Shown here: positions 6,845 through 14,667 of the stretch, one piece after another | Position numbering within the stretch: position 1 is the first letter of the stretch | Layout of the letters: the number at the start of each line of letters is the position of its first letter | NCBI GenBank assembly: GCA_045124255.1 | Contig: JBGVLM010000021.1 | Coordinates: 1 to 19,072, forward strand | Source of the DNA: Eshraghiella sp045124255 | GTDB taxonomy: Bacteria > Bacillota > Clostridia > Lachnospirales > Lachnospiraceae | DNA length: 19,072 bases | Direction: 5' to 3' | Notes under the pieces: model-generated | What the model saw: the letters and a program-made list of their open reading frames with translations, nothing else | Databases searched by the model: none | Told to the model about the DNA's origin: nothing | Position numbers and translations under genes: made by a program

Positions 6845-8257
6845 ATGAATAAAAGTATTGGGACGAAGATAATCTGCCTGATGGCTATCGTTGGTTTGAT
6901 AATGGTTGGTTTCTGCGTTTGTAATGTTTTGGCATTACAGGATCTTGACAAACGTAATGATGAGGTTATTGAAGAGGTTGGAGAACTTAAAGAGGCAATA
7001 ATGGACAATGACAAGGACGCAGCTGATGACATTGAGACGAGAATGGAAAAAGATGCTGTTACAATGAACAACAAGATTGATGGTACAATTGTCTTTTGTT
7101 TTGCAGCTTCAGGAGTAATTATCTTATTAGTTGTTGCTACAATAGTAATTATTAAAGTTACAGTTGCTTCACCGGCTAAGAAGGCTACTGACCAGCTTGA
7201 AGTCGTTGTTGCCAACATTGAAGCAGGACATGGTGATTTAACAAGCCGTATCAATGTTAAGTCTAAGGATGAAATCGGTCGTCTTGTTGTATGTGTTAAT
7301 AAGTTTATTAACGGACTTCAGGGAATTGTTCAGAATGTTAAGGCAGAGTCAGAGCGTCTCACATCTGCAACCAACAATATTGCAGGCGGAGTTGATTCTT
7401 CAAGCCAGAATGCCATGAATATTTCATCAGCAATGGAAGAGCTGGCAGCCAGCATGCAGGAGGTTTCTGCTACTTTAACTCAGATTTCTGAGGGAAGTGA
7501 AGAGATTCTCAGACAGGTTAATGATATTAACAGCAGTGCAGACGGCGGAGCTGATACTGTTACAGCAATCAAGGATCGTGCTGTTGTAATGCATAAGGAG
7601 ACTAATGAGAGCAAAGAGAATACAATTCATGTATTGAAGGAAATTGGTGCTGAGCTTGATGTAGCAGTTAAAGAGAGTAAGAGCGTTGAGAAGATTAACG
7701 AACTTACAGATAATATTCTTAACATTGCATCACAGACCAACCTGCTTGCGCTTAATGCCTCAATTGAAGCTGCCCGTGCCGGTGAAGCCGGTAAGGGATT
7801 CGCAGTTGTTGCTGACGAGATTCGTGTTCTCGCAGCTAACAGCCGTGAGACAGCTAACAGCATTCAGCAGATTAGCGCTCTTGTTACAAGTGCTGTTGAG
7901 AAGCTTAGCTCTAATGCCCAGGCGGTACTTGAATTCGTTGGTTCTGATGTATTAACAGACTATGATAAGTTTGTTGAAGTTGTTAATCAGTATGAAGCTG
8001 ATGCAGACCTTATGAAGGAAATGCTTACAGAGTTTGCTGAGAAAGCCGGCGATATTACAATCACAATGAATAACATGAACGACGGAGTACAGGGAATTGC
8101 TTTATCAGTTGATGAAAGTGCTAAGGCAGTTACCAGTGTTGCAGAGGATACATCTAATCTTGTATGTGCAATTACACAGATTAAGGAAGAATCCGATGAT
8201 AATCAGCAAATTGCAGAAGACCTTATGAGTACAATAGGTATTTTCGAAATAATTTAG
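6845..8257 (+). CDS. methyl-accepting chemotaxis protein with minimal extracellular region
   Basis: This is a 470-residue membrane chemoreceptor. Transmembrane segment 1 spans about residues 9-31. A short, acidic, probably helical external stretch follows (32-79), then transmembrane segment 2 (81-104), a HAMP linker (about 105-158) and a long helical signalling domain. The signalling hairpin tip is unmistakable at about residues 285-345: NIASQTNLLALNASIEAARAGEAGKGFAVVADEIR. It relays signals to CheA/CheW to set flagellar rotation or a related output. The external part is too small for a Cache or normal four-helix ligand domain, and no C-terminal CheR-binding pentapeptide is seen. The ATG at 6845 follows a perfect AAGGAGG by eight bases. 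A strong terminator follows, so the gene appears monocistronic. Confidence 0.93.
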   Translation: MNKSIGTKIICLMAIVGLIMVGFCVCNVLALQDLDKRNDEVIEEVGELKEAIMDNDKDAADDIETRMEKDAVTMNNKIDGTIVFCFAASGVIILLVVATIVIIKVTVASPAKKATDQLEVVVANIEAGHGDLTSRINVKSKDEIGRLVVCVNKFINGLQGIVQNVKAESERLTSATNNIAGGVDSSSQNAMNISSAMEELAASMQEVSATLTQISEGSEEILRQVNDINSSADGGADTVTAIKDRAVVMHKETNESKENTIHVLKEIGAELDVAVKESKSVEKINELTDNILNIASQTNLLALNASIEAARAGEAGKGFAVVADEIRVLAANSRETANSIQQISALVTSAVEKLSSNAQAVLEFVGSDVLTDYDKFVEVVNQYEADADLMKEMLTEFAEKAGDITITMNNMNDGVQGIALSVDESAKAVTSVAEDTSNLVCAITQIKEESDDNQQIAEDLMSTIGIFEII

Positions 8258-8280
8258 TTTTTGCCAATTTTAATTATTTG

Positions 8281-8320
8281 CCCACTATGGTATAATGCCA
8301 TAGTGGGTTTTTATTTTTTT
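8281..8320 (+). terminator. intrinsic terminator after the chemoreceptor gene
   Basis: CCCACTATGG (8281-8290) and CCATAGTGGG (8298-8307) form a perfect ten-pair stem with a 7-base loop, followed by TTTTTATTTTTTT. The loop with its preceding bases reads TGGTATAAT, an extended -10 sequence, so the same DNA may also serve as a promoter for the next gene at 8350. Confidence 0.92.
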
Positions 8321-8349
8321 AAAAATTTTCCGCAGAAAGGAAGTTTGCT

Positions 8350-8964
8350 ATGGGAGATTTCGAAGGGGTTCAGTCATATTTGCTGGGACCATATCAGTTT
8401 GAATTAAAAGAGGATTATGAAGCGGCATTGCAGGAAAAGAAGGGTGTGGAATATCTTAATTCTCAGACCGATTATAAGGACGTTGGCAAGGTGTATACAA
8501 TGTACTGTGAACTTGTTCAGAGAAAAATTTTCTATACTCCTGTCGGATTGGATTATCTCAGAAAACTTCGTACCGCAATAACAAATTCCAATCAGTATGA
8601 GCGTAATGCAATTCCGGCATTGTATGTTCCGTCAGGTAAGAAAAGGGACAGTGCCAGAGTTGAGAGGTATATATCTTCCAAATATAAGGACAAGGTGTCC
8701 GAGCTTGATAAAAAGGTTGATAAGATGAAGAACAGATACAGAACCTCGGTTATTCTTAATATATTAACGGTTCTGATGATTATTGCAATGTTTGGAATTC
8801 TGATGACCTCGTCCAATCCTAATATTCTTAATTATGAACGTGTTCTTCAGGATAAATATGCTTCATGGGCAGAGGATTTAAAGGAGAAGGAGGAAGAACT
8901 CCGGATAAAAGAACGCGATTTAGATAAGCAGTTGGAGGAACTGGAAAACCCTTCACAGAATTAA
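8350..8964 (+). CDS. hypothetical single-pass membrane protein with coiled coils
   Basis: This 204-residue protein was not recognised. The N-terminal 110 residues are soluble and rich in Tyr, Lys and Glu (for example VYTMYCELVQRKIFYTPVGLDYLRKLRTAI). A basic helical stretch KDKVSELDKKVDKMKNRYR (about 113-131) precedes one transmembrane segment at about 133-153. The C-terminus (about 162-200) is a strongly charged predicted coiled coil, KEKEEELRIKERDLDKQLEELE. The basic residues before the membrane segment suggest the N-terminal part is cytoplasmic. The ATG at 8350 follows AAAGGAAG by about seven bases. It lies between a chemoreceptor and a response regulator and could be cotranscribed with the regulator 52 bases downstream. 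No function is proposed. Confidence 0.85.
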   Translation: MGDFEGVQSYLLGPYQFELKEDYEAALQEKKGVEYLNSQTDYKDVGKVYTMYCELVQRKIFYTPVGLDYLRKLRTAITNSNQYERNAIPALYVPSGKKRDSARVERYISSKYKDKVSELDKKVDKMKNRYRTSVILNILTVLMIIAMFGILMTSSNPNILNYERVLQDKYASWAEDLKEKEEELRIKERDLDKQLEELENPSQN

Positions 8965-9016
8965 CATAATTTATCGTTATAATACTCTGAGATTATTAAG
9001 TTTGGAGGATTTATTC

Positions 9017-9682
9017 ATGAGAAAAAAGATTCTGGTTGTTGATGATGAAGCAAGAATGCGTAAATTAGTGCGTGATTTTCTCCAGAAGAAGGATTATGCG
9101 GTAATTGAAGCTGAGAATGGCGAGGAAGCAGTTGATTTATTCTGTGCTAATAACGATATTGATTTAATTATCCTTGATATAATGATGCCTAAGATGGATG
9201 GCTGGCAGGTCTGTCGTGAGATTAGAAAACTGTCAAATATACCTATTGTCATGCTCACGGCAAAGTCGGAGGAGAAGGATGAACTTCTCGGTTTTGAACT
9301 TGGGGTTGACGAATATATTACCAAACCGTTCAGCCCTAAGGTGTTAACTGCCAGAGTTGAAGCTATATTAAGAAGAGTAGCCGGCGAGGAGCAGGAAGTC
9401 CTTAAGGCGGATGGAATAGAAGTGGACAGGGTGGCACATATTGTTAAGGTGGATGGCGAGGCTGTTGATTTAAGCTTTAAGGAGTTTGAACTGCTCACTT
9501 TCTTCCTTGAGAATAAAGGAGTTGCACTTTCAAGAGAGAAGATTCTTAACAATGTATGGAATTATGATTATTTCGGTGACGCAAGAACGATTGATACTCA
9601 TGTTAAGAAGTTAAGAAGCAAGCTTGGGGAGAAGGGCAATCTTATAAAGACTATTTGGGGAATTGGCTACAAATATGACTGA
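9017..9682 (+). CDS. OmpR/PhoB-family response regulator
   Basis: This is a 221-residue two-component transcription regulator. The receiver domain (residues 1-115) has acidic D9 and D10, the phosphorylated aspartate D54 in LIILDIMMPKMDG, the conserved threonine in MLTAKS and lysine in YITKPFSPK. The C-terminal winged-helix DNA-binding domain (about 125-221) ends with the usual DARTIDTHVKKLRSKLG and IKTIWGIGYKYD. The frame opens at a TTG at 9002, but the ATG at 9017 lies eight bases after GGAGG and matches the family start MRKKILVVDDE. A TATAAT at 8978-8983 is a possible -10. No kinase follows directly. The likely partner is the kinase at 14668, beyond the liv operon. Confidence 0.94.
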   Translation: MRKKILVVDDEARMRKLVRDFLQKKDYAVIEAENGEEAVDLFCANNDIDLIILDIMMPKMDGWQVCREIRKLSNIPIVMLTAKSEEKDELLGFELGVDEYITKPFSPKVLTARVEAILRRVAGEEQEVLKADGIEVDRVAHIVKVDGEAVDLSFKEFELLTFFLENKGVALSREKILNNVWNYDYFGDARTIDTHVKKLRSKLGEKGNLIKTIWGIGYKYD

Positions 9683-9699
9683 TTCTGTCATTAAATAAG

Positions 9700-9728
9700 T
9701 TGACAAAAATCTAAGTAAATAGTACTAT
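9700..9728 (+). promoter_or_regulatory. livJ promoter
   Basis: TTGACA at 9700-9705 and TACTAT at 9723-9728 are 17 bases apart, a near-consensus vegetative promoter. It lies just after the response regulator stop, and transcription would start near 9735, leaving a leader of about 90 bases. A TGTCA/TGACA dyad (9686-9705) overlaps the -35. Confidence 0.75.
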
Positions 9729-9745
9729 ATAGAACCATAGAGATT

Positions 9746-9776
9746 AATTTTTTTCATCATAATAGTGAAAAAGATT
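9746..9776 (+). promoter_or_regulatory. imperfect dyad in the livJ leader, possible operator
   Basis: AATTTTTTTCA (9746-9756) is matched at 10 of 11 positions by the reverse complement of TGAAAAAGATT (9766-9776), with 9 bases between. It begins about ten bases after the predicted transcription start, where a repressor could block the operon. It is not a clear match to the CodY consensus, so no regulator is assigned. Confidence 0.3.
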
Positions 9777-9827
9777 ACTCAACAGCTCTTTTTTATTAAT
9801 ATTAAGAGCAATAAGGAGGATATGAAA

Positions 9828-10988
9828 ATGAAGACATTAAAGAAAGCAGCAGCTTTAGTTGCAGTCGGAGCAATGTCTGTTGCAGCATTTGCAGGCTGCA
9901 CAAGTCAGGCAGGCGGCAGCGAAGACAAATTCTATATCGGCGGAATCGGACCTGTAACAGGCAGCGCAGCTATTTACGGCAATGCAGTTAAGAATGGTGC
10001 ACAGATTGCAGTTGATGAGATTAATGCAGCAGGCGGAATTAACGGTTATCTTATCGAGTTTAAGTTTGAGGATGACCAGGCAGACGGCGAATCAGCTATC
10101 AATGCATACAATACATTGAAGGACTGGGGAATGGAAATCCTTATGGGAACAGTTACCTCAGGTGCATGTGAGTCAGTAGTTGCTTTAACAGGTGATGATA
10201 ATATGTATCAGTTAACACCTTCAGGTTCAGCAGCTAACCTTATTGAAGGAGACAATGTTTTCCAGGTATGCTTTACAGACCCTAACCAGGGTGCAGCTTC
10301 AGCACAGTACATATCAGAGAATAACCTTGCAACAAAGGTAGCAATTATTTATGACAGCTCTGATATTTATTCTTCAGGAATTTATGAGAAATTCGTAGCA
10401 GAATCTAAGGATAAGAATTTTGAGATTGTTGAGACTCAGTATTTTACAAAGGATAATAAGACTGATTTCTCTGTACAGGTTCAGGCTTGTAAAGATTCAG
10501 GAGCAGATTTATTATTCCTTCCAATCTACTACACAGAGGCTTCAATGATTCTTACAGAGGCTGATAAGATTGGATTTGATGCAACCGTATTTTCATGTGA
10601 CGGTCTTGATGGAATTCTCGGTGTAGAAGGCTTTGATACCTCACTTGCAGAGGGCGCAATGCTTTTAACTCCATTCTCAGCTGACGCAACTGATGATAAG
10701 ACAGCTAACTTTGTTAAGACATACAAAGAGAAATACAATGATGTACCAAACCAGTTTGCAGCAGATGCATATGACGCAATTTACATTATTAAGGCAGCAA
10801 TTGAGAAAGCAAATGCAACACCTGATATGAGTGTTTCAGATCTTGGAAGTGCCATGATTGCGGCAATGACTGAAATTGAAGTTGACGGTATTACAGGTGC
10901 AGGAATGACATGGTCTGCAACAGGAGAGGTTAATAAGGCTCCAAGGGCTGTTGTTATTGAAAACGGCGCTTATGTATCAGCTAAGTAA
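9828..10988 (+). CDS. livJ: branched-chain amino acid ABC transporter substrate-binding lipoprotein
   Basis: This 386-residue extracellular solute-binding protein is of the Leu/Ile/Val-binding (periplasmic binding protein type 1) family. The N-terminus is a lipoprotein signal, MKTLKKAAALVAVGAMSVAAFAGC, with the lipidated cysteine at residue 24. The mature part starts with the family pattern IGGIGPVTGSAAIYGNAVKNGAQIAVDEINAAGGINGY and continues through the two-lobed fold (VAIIYDSSDIYSSGIYEKF, ADAYDAIYIIKAAIEKA). The frame extends upstream to 9765, but the ATG at 9828 is preferred because it lies eight bases after a perfect AAGGAGG and starts a proper signal peptide. It is the first gene of livJHMGF. 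A hairpin at 11023-11045 separates it from the membrane genes. Exact substrate is inferred from the family. Confidence 0.93.
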   Translation: MKTLKKAAALVAVGAMSVAAFAGCTSQAGGSEDKFYIGGIGPVTGSAAIYGNAVKNGAQIAVDEINAAGGINGYLIEFKFEDDQADGESAINAYNTLKDWGMEILMGTVTSGACESVVALTGDDNMYQLTPSGSAANLIEGDNVFQVCFTDPNQGAASAQYISENNLATKVAIIYDSSDIYSSGIYEKFVAESKDKNFEIVETQYFTKDNKTDFSVQVQACKDSGADLLFLPIYYTEASMILTEADKIGFDATVFSCDGLDGILGVEGFDTSLAEGAMLLTPFSADATDDKTANFVKTYKEKYNDVPNQFAADAYDAIYIIKAAIEKANATPDMSVSDLGSAMIAAMTEIEVDGITGAGMTWSATGEVNKAPRAVVIENGAYVSAK

Positions 10989-11022
10989 TTCCGGCAGATA
11001 TTAACATGTAGAAATAATCAGG

Positions 11023-11045
11023 CAGAGAGACGGCATGTCTCTCTG
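11023..11045 (+). promoter_or_regulatory. intercistronic hairpin between livJ and livH
   Basis: CAGAGAGAC (11023-11031) pairs perfectly with GTCTCTCTG (11037-11045) over a 5-base loop. Only TCTTTG follows, so it is at best a leaky terminator. Such hairpins after binding-protein genes commonly stabilise the upstream message or attenuate transcription so that the binding protein is made in excess over the membrane parts. That role here is inferred. Confidence 0.6.
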
Positions 11046-11093
11046 TCTTTGTTACGAATTTAGTCTTTTGACTATAATTGATGAGGTGTGTTT

Positions 11094-11978
11094 ATGAGTA
11101 GTTTTTTATCTTATGTTATTAATGGCATAAGTTTAGGAAGTGTATACGCGATTATAGCACTGGGATACACAATGGTATATGGTATTGCCAAGATGTTGAA
11201 CTTTGCCCATGGTGATGTAATTATGGTAGGAGGATATATAATTTTTGTATCCTTATACAGCTTTAATCTTAATCCGATTGTAGCCCTGCTTGTCGCAATG
11301 GTGTTCTGTACTATATTAGGCGTGGTCATTGAGAAAGTTGCATATAAACCACTTCGAGGTGCAAGTTCACTTGCAGTTTTGATTACTGCCATTGGTGTAA
11401 GCTATTTATTACAGAATGTGGCACAGTTGATTTTTACCTCCAATCCTAAGATGTTTAAGCCGATTCTTGATTTCGGAAGTATTACTCTTATGAATGGAGA
11501 ATTGAGAATACCGGTTTCAACACTTATTGCAATCGGAACAAGTGTTGTTATTGTGGTCGGACTCAGTTTGTTTATCAAAAAGACCAAAACAGGAAGAGCT
11601 ATGCTGGCAGTTTCAGAAGACAAGGACGCTGCAAGACTTATGGGTGTTAATGTTAACCGTACTATTGCGATTACATTTGCCATTGGTTCAGCACTTGCTG
11701 CGGTTGCGAGTCTGCTTATGTTTAATGCATATCCGAGTCTTGTTCCTACATCAGGTTCAATGCCGGGTATCAAAGCTTTCGTTGCAGCGGTATTTGGCGG
11801 TATCGGTTCAATTCCGGGAGCAATGATTGGCGGAATTATTCTTGGTCTTGTTGAGATTCTGGGCGGTGCATATATTTCAACCCAGTTATCCAACGCAATT
11901 GTATTTACTATTCTTATTGTTGCATTAATTTTCAAACCTACAGGCTTGTTTGGTAAGAAGATTAAAGAGAAAGTGTAG
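11094..11978 (+). CDS. livH: branched-chain amino acid ABC transporter permease LivH
   Basis: This 294-residue integral membrane protein has about eight hydrophobic segments. The opening is typical for LivH: SYVINGISLGSVYAIIALGYTMVYGIAKMLNFAHGDVIMVGGY. The permease coupling region GRAMLAVSEDKDAARLMGVNVNRTIAITFAIGSALAAVA and the late FVAAVFGGIGSIPGAMIGGIILG motif are both present. It forms the membrane channel with LivM. The frame opens at a GTG (11088), but the ATG at 11094 fits the GAGGTG ribosome binding site better. The stop is nine bases before the likely livM ATG. Confidence 0.93.
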   Translation: MSSFLSYVINGISLGSVYAIIALGYTMVYGIAKMLNFAHGDVIMVGGYIIFVSLYSFNLNPIVALLVAMVFCTILGVVIEKVAYKPLRGASSLAVLITAIGVSYLLQNVAQLIFTSNPKMFKPILDFGSITLMNGELRIPVSTLIAIGTSVVIVVGLSLFIKKTKTGRAMLAVSEDKDAARLMGVNVNRTIAITFAIGSALAAVASLLMFNAYPSLVPTSGSMPGIKAFVAAVFGGIGSIPGAMIGGIILGLVEILGGAYISTQLSNAIVFTILIVALIFKPTGLFGKKIKEKV

Positions 11979-11987
11979 GTGGCGGAT

Positions 11988-13076
11988 ATGAAGAAATTAC
12001 ATTTAAAGAAAACTACACTTACCACAATGATTACGGTTGCAGCAATTATAGTTGTTTATGTCATTATGACAATTCTTTCCAACACGGGCTCATTATCCAG
12101 CGTAATGTCAGGTATGCTTGTTCGTATATGTGTATGGGTAATGATGGCAGTTTCATTAAATCTTGTTGTAGGTATGCTCGGAGAATTGAGTCTCGGTCAT
12201 GCCGGATTTATGTATGTTGGCGCATTTGCCGGAAGTATGTTTGTTAAGCTTTCGGAAAATATGATTAACAATGATGTTTTAAGACTGATTCTCGGAATGT
12301 TAGTTGGAGCATTGTTTGCAGCAATTTTCGGTCTGCTTATTGGTTCGGCAGTTTTGAGACTTCAGGGAGATTATCTTGCAATTGTTACACTTGCATTTGG
12401 CGAGATAATTAAAAGTGTACTGAGTACAGTATTTATTGCATTTGAAAATAACAGATTTTATTTTTCGTTAACGAGTACGACTGACCTTATTGAAAAGGGC
12501 GTAAGTTCTGACAATATTATTGTAAAGGGACCACAGGGTATTTCAGGAATACCGCGAGTTGCGACATTTACGATGGGCATAATTCTTGTTATTCTTACGG
12601 TTGTTATTGTTCTTAATCTTGCTGATTCAAGGTCGGGAAGGGCGATAAAGGCAGTAAGGGATAATAAGATTGCAGCGGAAACCGTAGGAATCAAAATCCC
12701 AAGCTACAGACTTCTTGCTTTTACAATTTCATCTGCAATTGCAGGTGTGACAGGTGTTCTGTATGCAAGCAGCATGGGAACACTCCAGTCAACCAAATTT
12801 GATTTTAATACATCAATTAATGTGCTTGTAATGGTAGTTCTCGGTGGAATGGGTAATATTCCGGGTTCAGTTGTTGCCGCAGTTATTTTAACCATACTTC
12901 CTGAGAAAATAAGATTCCTTGGAAATTACAGAATGATTATCTATGCAGTTGTTTTAATTGTTATGATGATTTTTTCATGGAATCCGAAATGTATTGAAAT
13001 TCGTAAGAAGGTTACAGCCAGGGTTAAAAATTTATTTGGCAGTATATTTAAGAAACGCAGGAAGGAGGTTCAATAA
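11988..13076 (+). CDS. livM: branched-chain amino acid ABC transporter permease LivM
   Basis: This 362-residue membrane protein is the partner permease of LivH. It has many hydrophobic segments and the LivM signatures NLVVGMLGELSLGHAGFMYVGAFAG, LRLQGDYLAIVTLAFGEI, SGRAIKAVRDNKIAAETVGIKIPSYRLLAFTISSAIAGVTGVLYA and VMVVLGGMGNIPGSVVAA. The C-terminus is strongly basic (RKKVTARVKNLFGSIFKKRRKEVQ). A GTG at 11979 would add three residues, but the ATG at 11988 is better placed after GGTGGCGG. A GAAGGAGG near the end of this gene serves livG, whose ATG is two bases beyond the stop. Confidence 0.93.
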   Translation: MKKLHLKKTTLTTMITVAAIIVVYVIMTILSNTGSLSSVMSGMLVRICVWVMMAVSLNLVVGMLGELSLGHAGFMYVGAFAGSMFVKLSENMINNDVLRLILGMLVGALFAAIFGLLIGSAVLRLQGDYLAIVTLAFGEIIKSVLSTVFIAFENNRFYFSLTSTTDLIEKGVSSDNIIVKGPQGISGIPRVATFTMGIILVILTVVIVLNLADSRSGRAIKAVRDNKIAAETVGIKIPSYRLLAFTISSAIAGVTGVLYASSMGTLQSTKFDFNTSINVLVMVVLGGMGNIPGSVVAAVILTILPEKIRFLGNYRMIIYAVVLIVMMIFSWNPKCIEIRKKVTARVKNLFGSIFKKRRKEVQ

Positions 13077-13078
13077 TT

Positions 13079-13837
13079 ATGGCAATGCTTGAAGTTAGTA
13101 ATCTGGGAATTTCCTTCGGCGGTTTAAGAGCTGTTGATAATTTTAGCATTAAGATAGAAGAGGGCAGCCTGTATGGACTTATCGGACCGAATGGTGCCGG
13201 TAAAACAACCGTATTCAATCTTTTAACAGGTGTATACAAGCCTGATACCGGTAAGGTTCTTTTGGACGGCAAAAATATTACCAGTAAATCGGTGGTTCAG
13301 ATTAACAAGGACGGAATTGCCAGAACCTTCCAGAATATCCGTCTGTTTGGTAAAATGTCAGTTCTTGATAATGTAAAAATAGGTCTGCATAATATTTATA
13401 GATATCCTGCAATTGCAGGAGTACTTAAACTGCCTGTATATTTTAAACAGGAGCGTAAGATGAATGAGGTTGCTATGGAGCTTCTTAAGGTGTTTAATCT
13501 TGACGAAGAGGCTGATACGCTTGCATCCAATCTGCCTTACGGTAAACAGCGTAAATTGGAGATTGCAAGAGCGTTGGCAACCAATCCGAAACTGCTTTTG
13601 TTAGATGAGCCTGCCGCAGGCATGAATCCGAACGAAACACTGGAATTGGTTGAGACAATTTCTTTTGTAAGAGAACATTTTAAAATGACAATACTTCTGA
13701 TTGAGCATGATATGAAGCTTGTATCAAGTATCTGTGAGGAGCTGACTGTTCTGAATTTCGGAAGTGTATTATGTCAGGGCAAAACAGCAGAGGTGCTTAA
13801 TAATCCGGAAGTAATTAAGGCATATTTAGGAGATTAG
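13079..13837 (+). CDS. livG: branched-chain amino acid ABC transporter ATP-binding protein LivG
   Basis: This 252-residue ATPase energises the transporter together with LivF. It has Walker A GPNGAGKTT (residues 36-44), the Q-loop region ARTFQNIRLF, and the variant signature LPYGKQRKLEIARAL, which is normal for LivG (LPYG in place of LSGG). Walker B is LLLLDEPAAGMNP and the H-loop is LLIEHDM. The ATG at 13079 is ten bases from GAAGGAGG. An alternative ATG two codons later has worse spacing. It is eleven bases from livF. Confidence 0.95.
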   Translation: MAMLEVSNLGISFGGLRAVDNFSIKIEEGSLYGLIGPNGAGKTTVFNLLTGVYKPDTGKVLLDGKNITSKSVVQINKDGIARTFQNIRLFGKMSVLDNVKIGLHNIYRYPAIAGVLKLPVYFKQERKMNEVAMELLKVFNLDEEADTLASNLPYGKQRKLEIARALATNPKLLLLDEPAAGMNPNETLELVETISFVREHFKMTILLIEHDMKLVSSICEELTVLNFGSVLCQGKTAEVLNNPEVIKAYLGD

Positions 13838-13848
13838 GAGGAGAGAAC

Positions 13849-14559
13849 ATGGCTTTACTTGAAGTTAATAATCTTGAAGTGAATTATGGCATGATTAAGG
13901 CTTTAAAAGGAATCAGCTTTGAAGTTAATGAAGGTGAAATAATTGCCTTAATCGGTGCGAATGGTGCGGGTAAAACAACAACTCTCCATACCATATCCGG
14001 AATTCTTCCTGTTGCGGCAGGAAATATAGTTCTTAACGGAACAGATATTACAAAAATTCCGGCTCATAAAATTGTAAGAATGGGAATATCACAGGTTCCG
14101 GAGGGAAGGCGTGTGTTCTCACAGCTTTCAGTTTTGGAAAATTTAAAAATGGGTGCATTTATCCGTAATGATAAGGCGGGAATTGAAGAAGACCTTCAGA
14201 ATATTTATAAGAGATTTCCAAGACTTGAAGAGCGTAAAAACCAGCTTGCAGGAACATTATCAGGCGGCGAACAGCAGATGCTTGCAATGGGTCGTGCATT
14301 AATGTCCAAACCAAAGATTGTGCTTTTGGATGAACCTTCAATGGGCTTGTCGCCTTTGCTTGTTTCGGAAATTTTTGAAATAATAAAAGCTATTAATGAG
14401 GCAGGAACCACAGTTTTACTGGTTGAACAGAATGCCAAGAAGGCATTGTCCATTGCCCACAGAGCGTATGTACTTGAAACCGGTAATGTCGCAATTTCCG
14501 GTAAAGCAAGTGATTTAATTAATAATGATACAATCAAAAAAGCATATTTGGGTGAATAA
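13849..14559 (+). CDS. livF: branched-chain amino acid ABC transporter ATP-binding protein LivF
   Basis: This 236-residue second ATPase is the last gene of the liv operon. It has Walker A GANGAGKTT (residues 36-44), FSQLSVLENLKMGAF, the canonical signature LSGGEQQMLAMGRAL, Walker B IVLLDEPSMGLSP and the H-loop region LLVEQNAKKALSIAHRAYVLETG, all typical of LivF. The ATG at 13849 follows AGGAGGAGAG by about seven bases. A strong terminator follows six bases after the stop. Confidence 0.95.
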   Translation: MALLEVNNLEVNYGMIKALKGISFEVNEGEIIALIGANGAGKTTTLHTISGILPVAAGNIVLNGTDITKIPAHKIVRMGISQVPEGRRVFSQLSVLENLKMGAFIRNDKAGIEEDLQNIYKRFPRLEERKNQLAGTLSGGEQQMLAMGRALMSKPKIVLLDEPSMGLSPLLVSEIFEIIKAINEAGTTVLLVEQNAKKALSIAHRAYVLETGNVAISGKASDLINNDTIKKAYLGE

Positions 14560-14564
14560 TTACA

Positions 14565-14596
14565 GGTCCGGCAGAGATAAATGCCGGGCCTTTTTT
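14565..14596 (+). terminator. intrinsic terminator of the liv operon
   Basis: GGTCCGGCA (14565-14573) pairs with TGCCGGGCC (14582-14590), nine pairs with one wobble, over an 8-base loop, followed by six thymines. It closes the operon and insulates the kinase gene. Confidence 0.92.
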
Positions 14597-14617
14597 ATGA
14601 ATATTTTGTGTTATGCA

Positions 14618-14646
14618 TTGTTTTTTTGAGGGCATATTGATAATAT
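14618..14646 (+). promoter_or_regulatory. histidine kinase promoter (extended -10)
   Basis: TTGTTT at 14618-14623 is 17 bases from TAATAT at 14641-14646, and the -10 is preceded by TGA, giving an extended -10. The predicted start near 14653 leaves only about 15 bases of leader, with the AAGAGGA ribosome binding site close to the RNA 5' end. Confidence 0.5.
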
Positions 14647-14667
14647 TGTTTTTAAGAGGATAATTGT

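Noticed and set aside
9746..9776. CodY box in the livJ leader
   Set aside because: The dyad is T/A-rich but does not clearly fit the CodY consensus. It is kept only as an unnamed dyad.
9765..9827. Upstream extension of LivJ from a GTG at 9765
   Set aside because: No ribosome binding site precedes it, and it would place 21 polar residues before a perfect lipoprotein signal peptide.
11049..11078. TTGTTA-18-TATAAT promoter for livH
   Set aside because: A start about seven bases downstream would remove the livH ribosome binding site, so it is unlikely to drive livH. The operon is better explained by read-through from livJ.
11402..12025. 207-codon minus-strand frame across livH/livM
   Set aside because: It is antisense to two clear transporter genes. 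Its hydrophobic, Ile/Ala-rich composition is what membrane genes give on the other strand.
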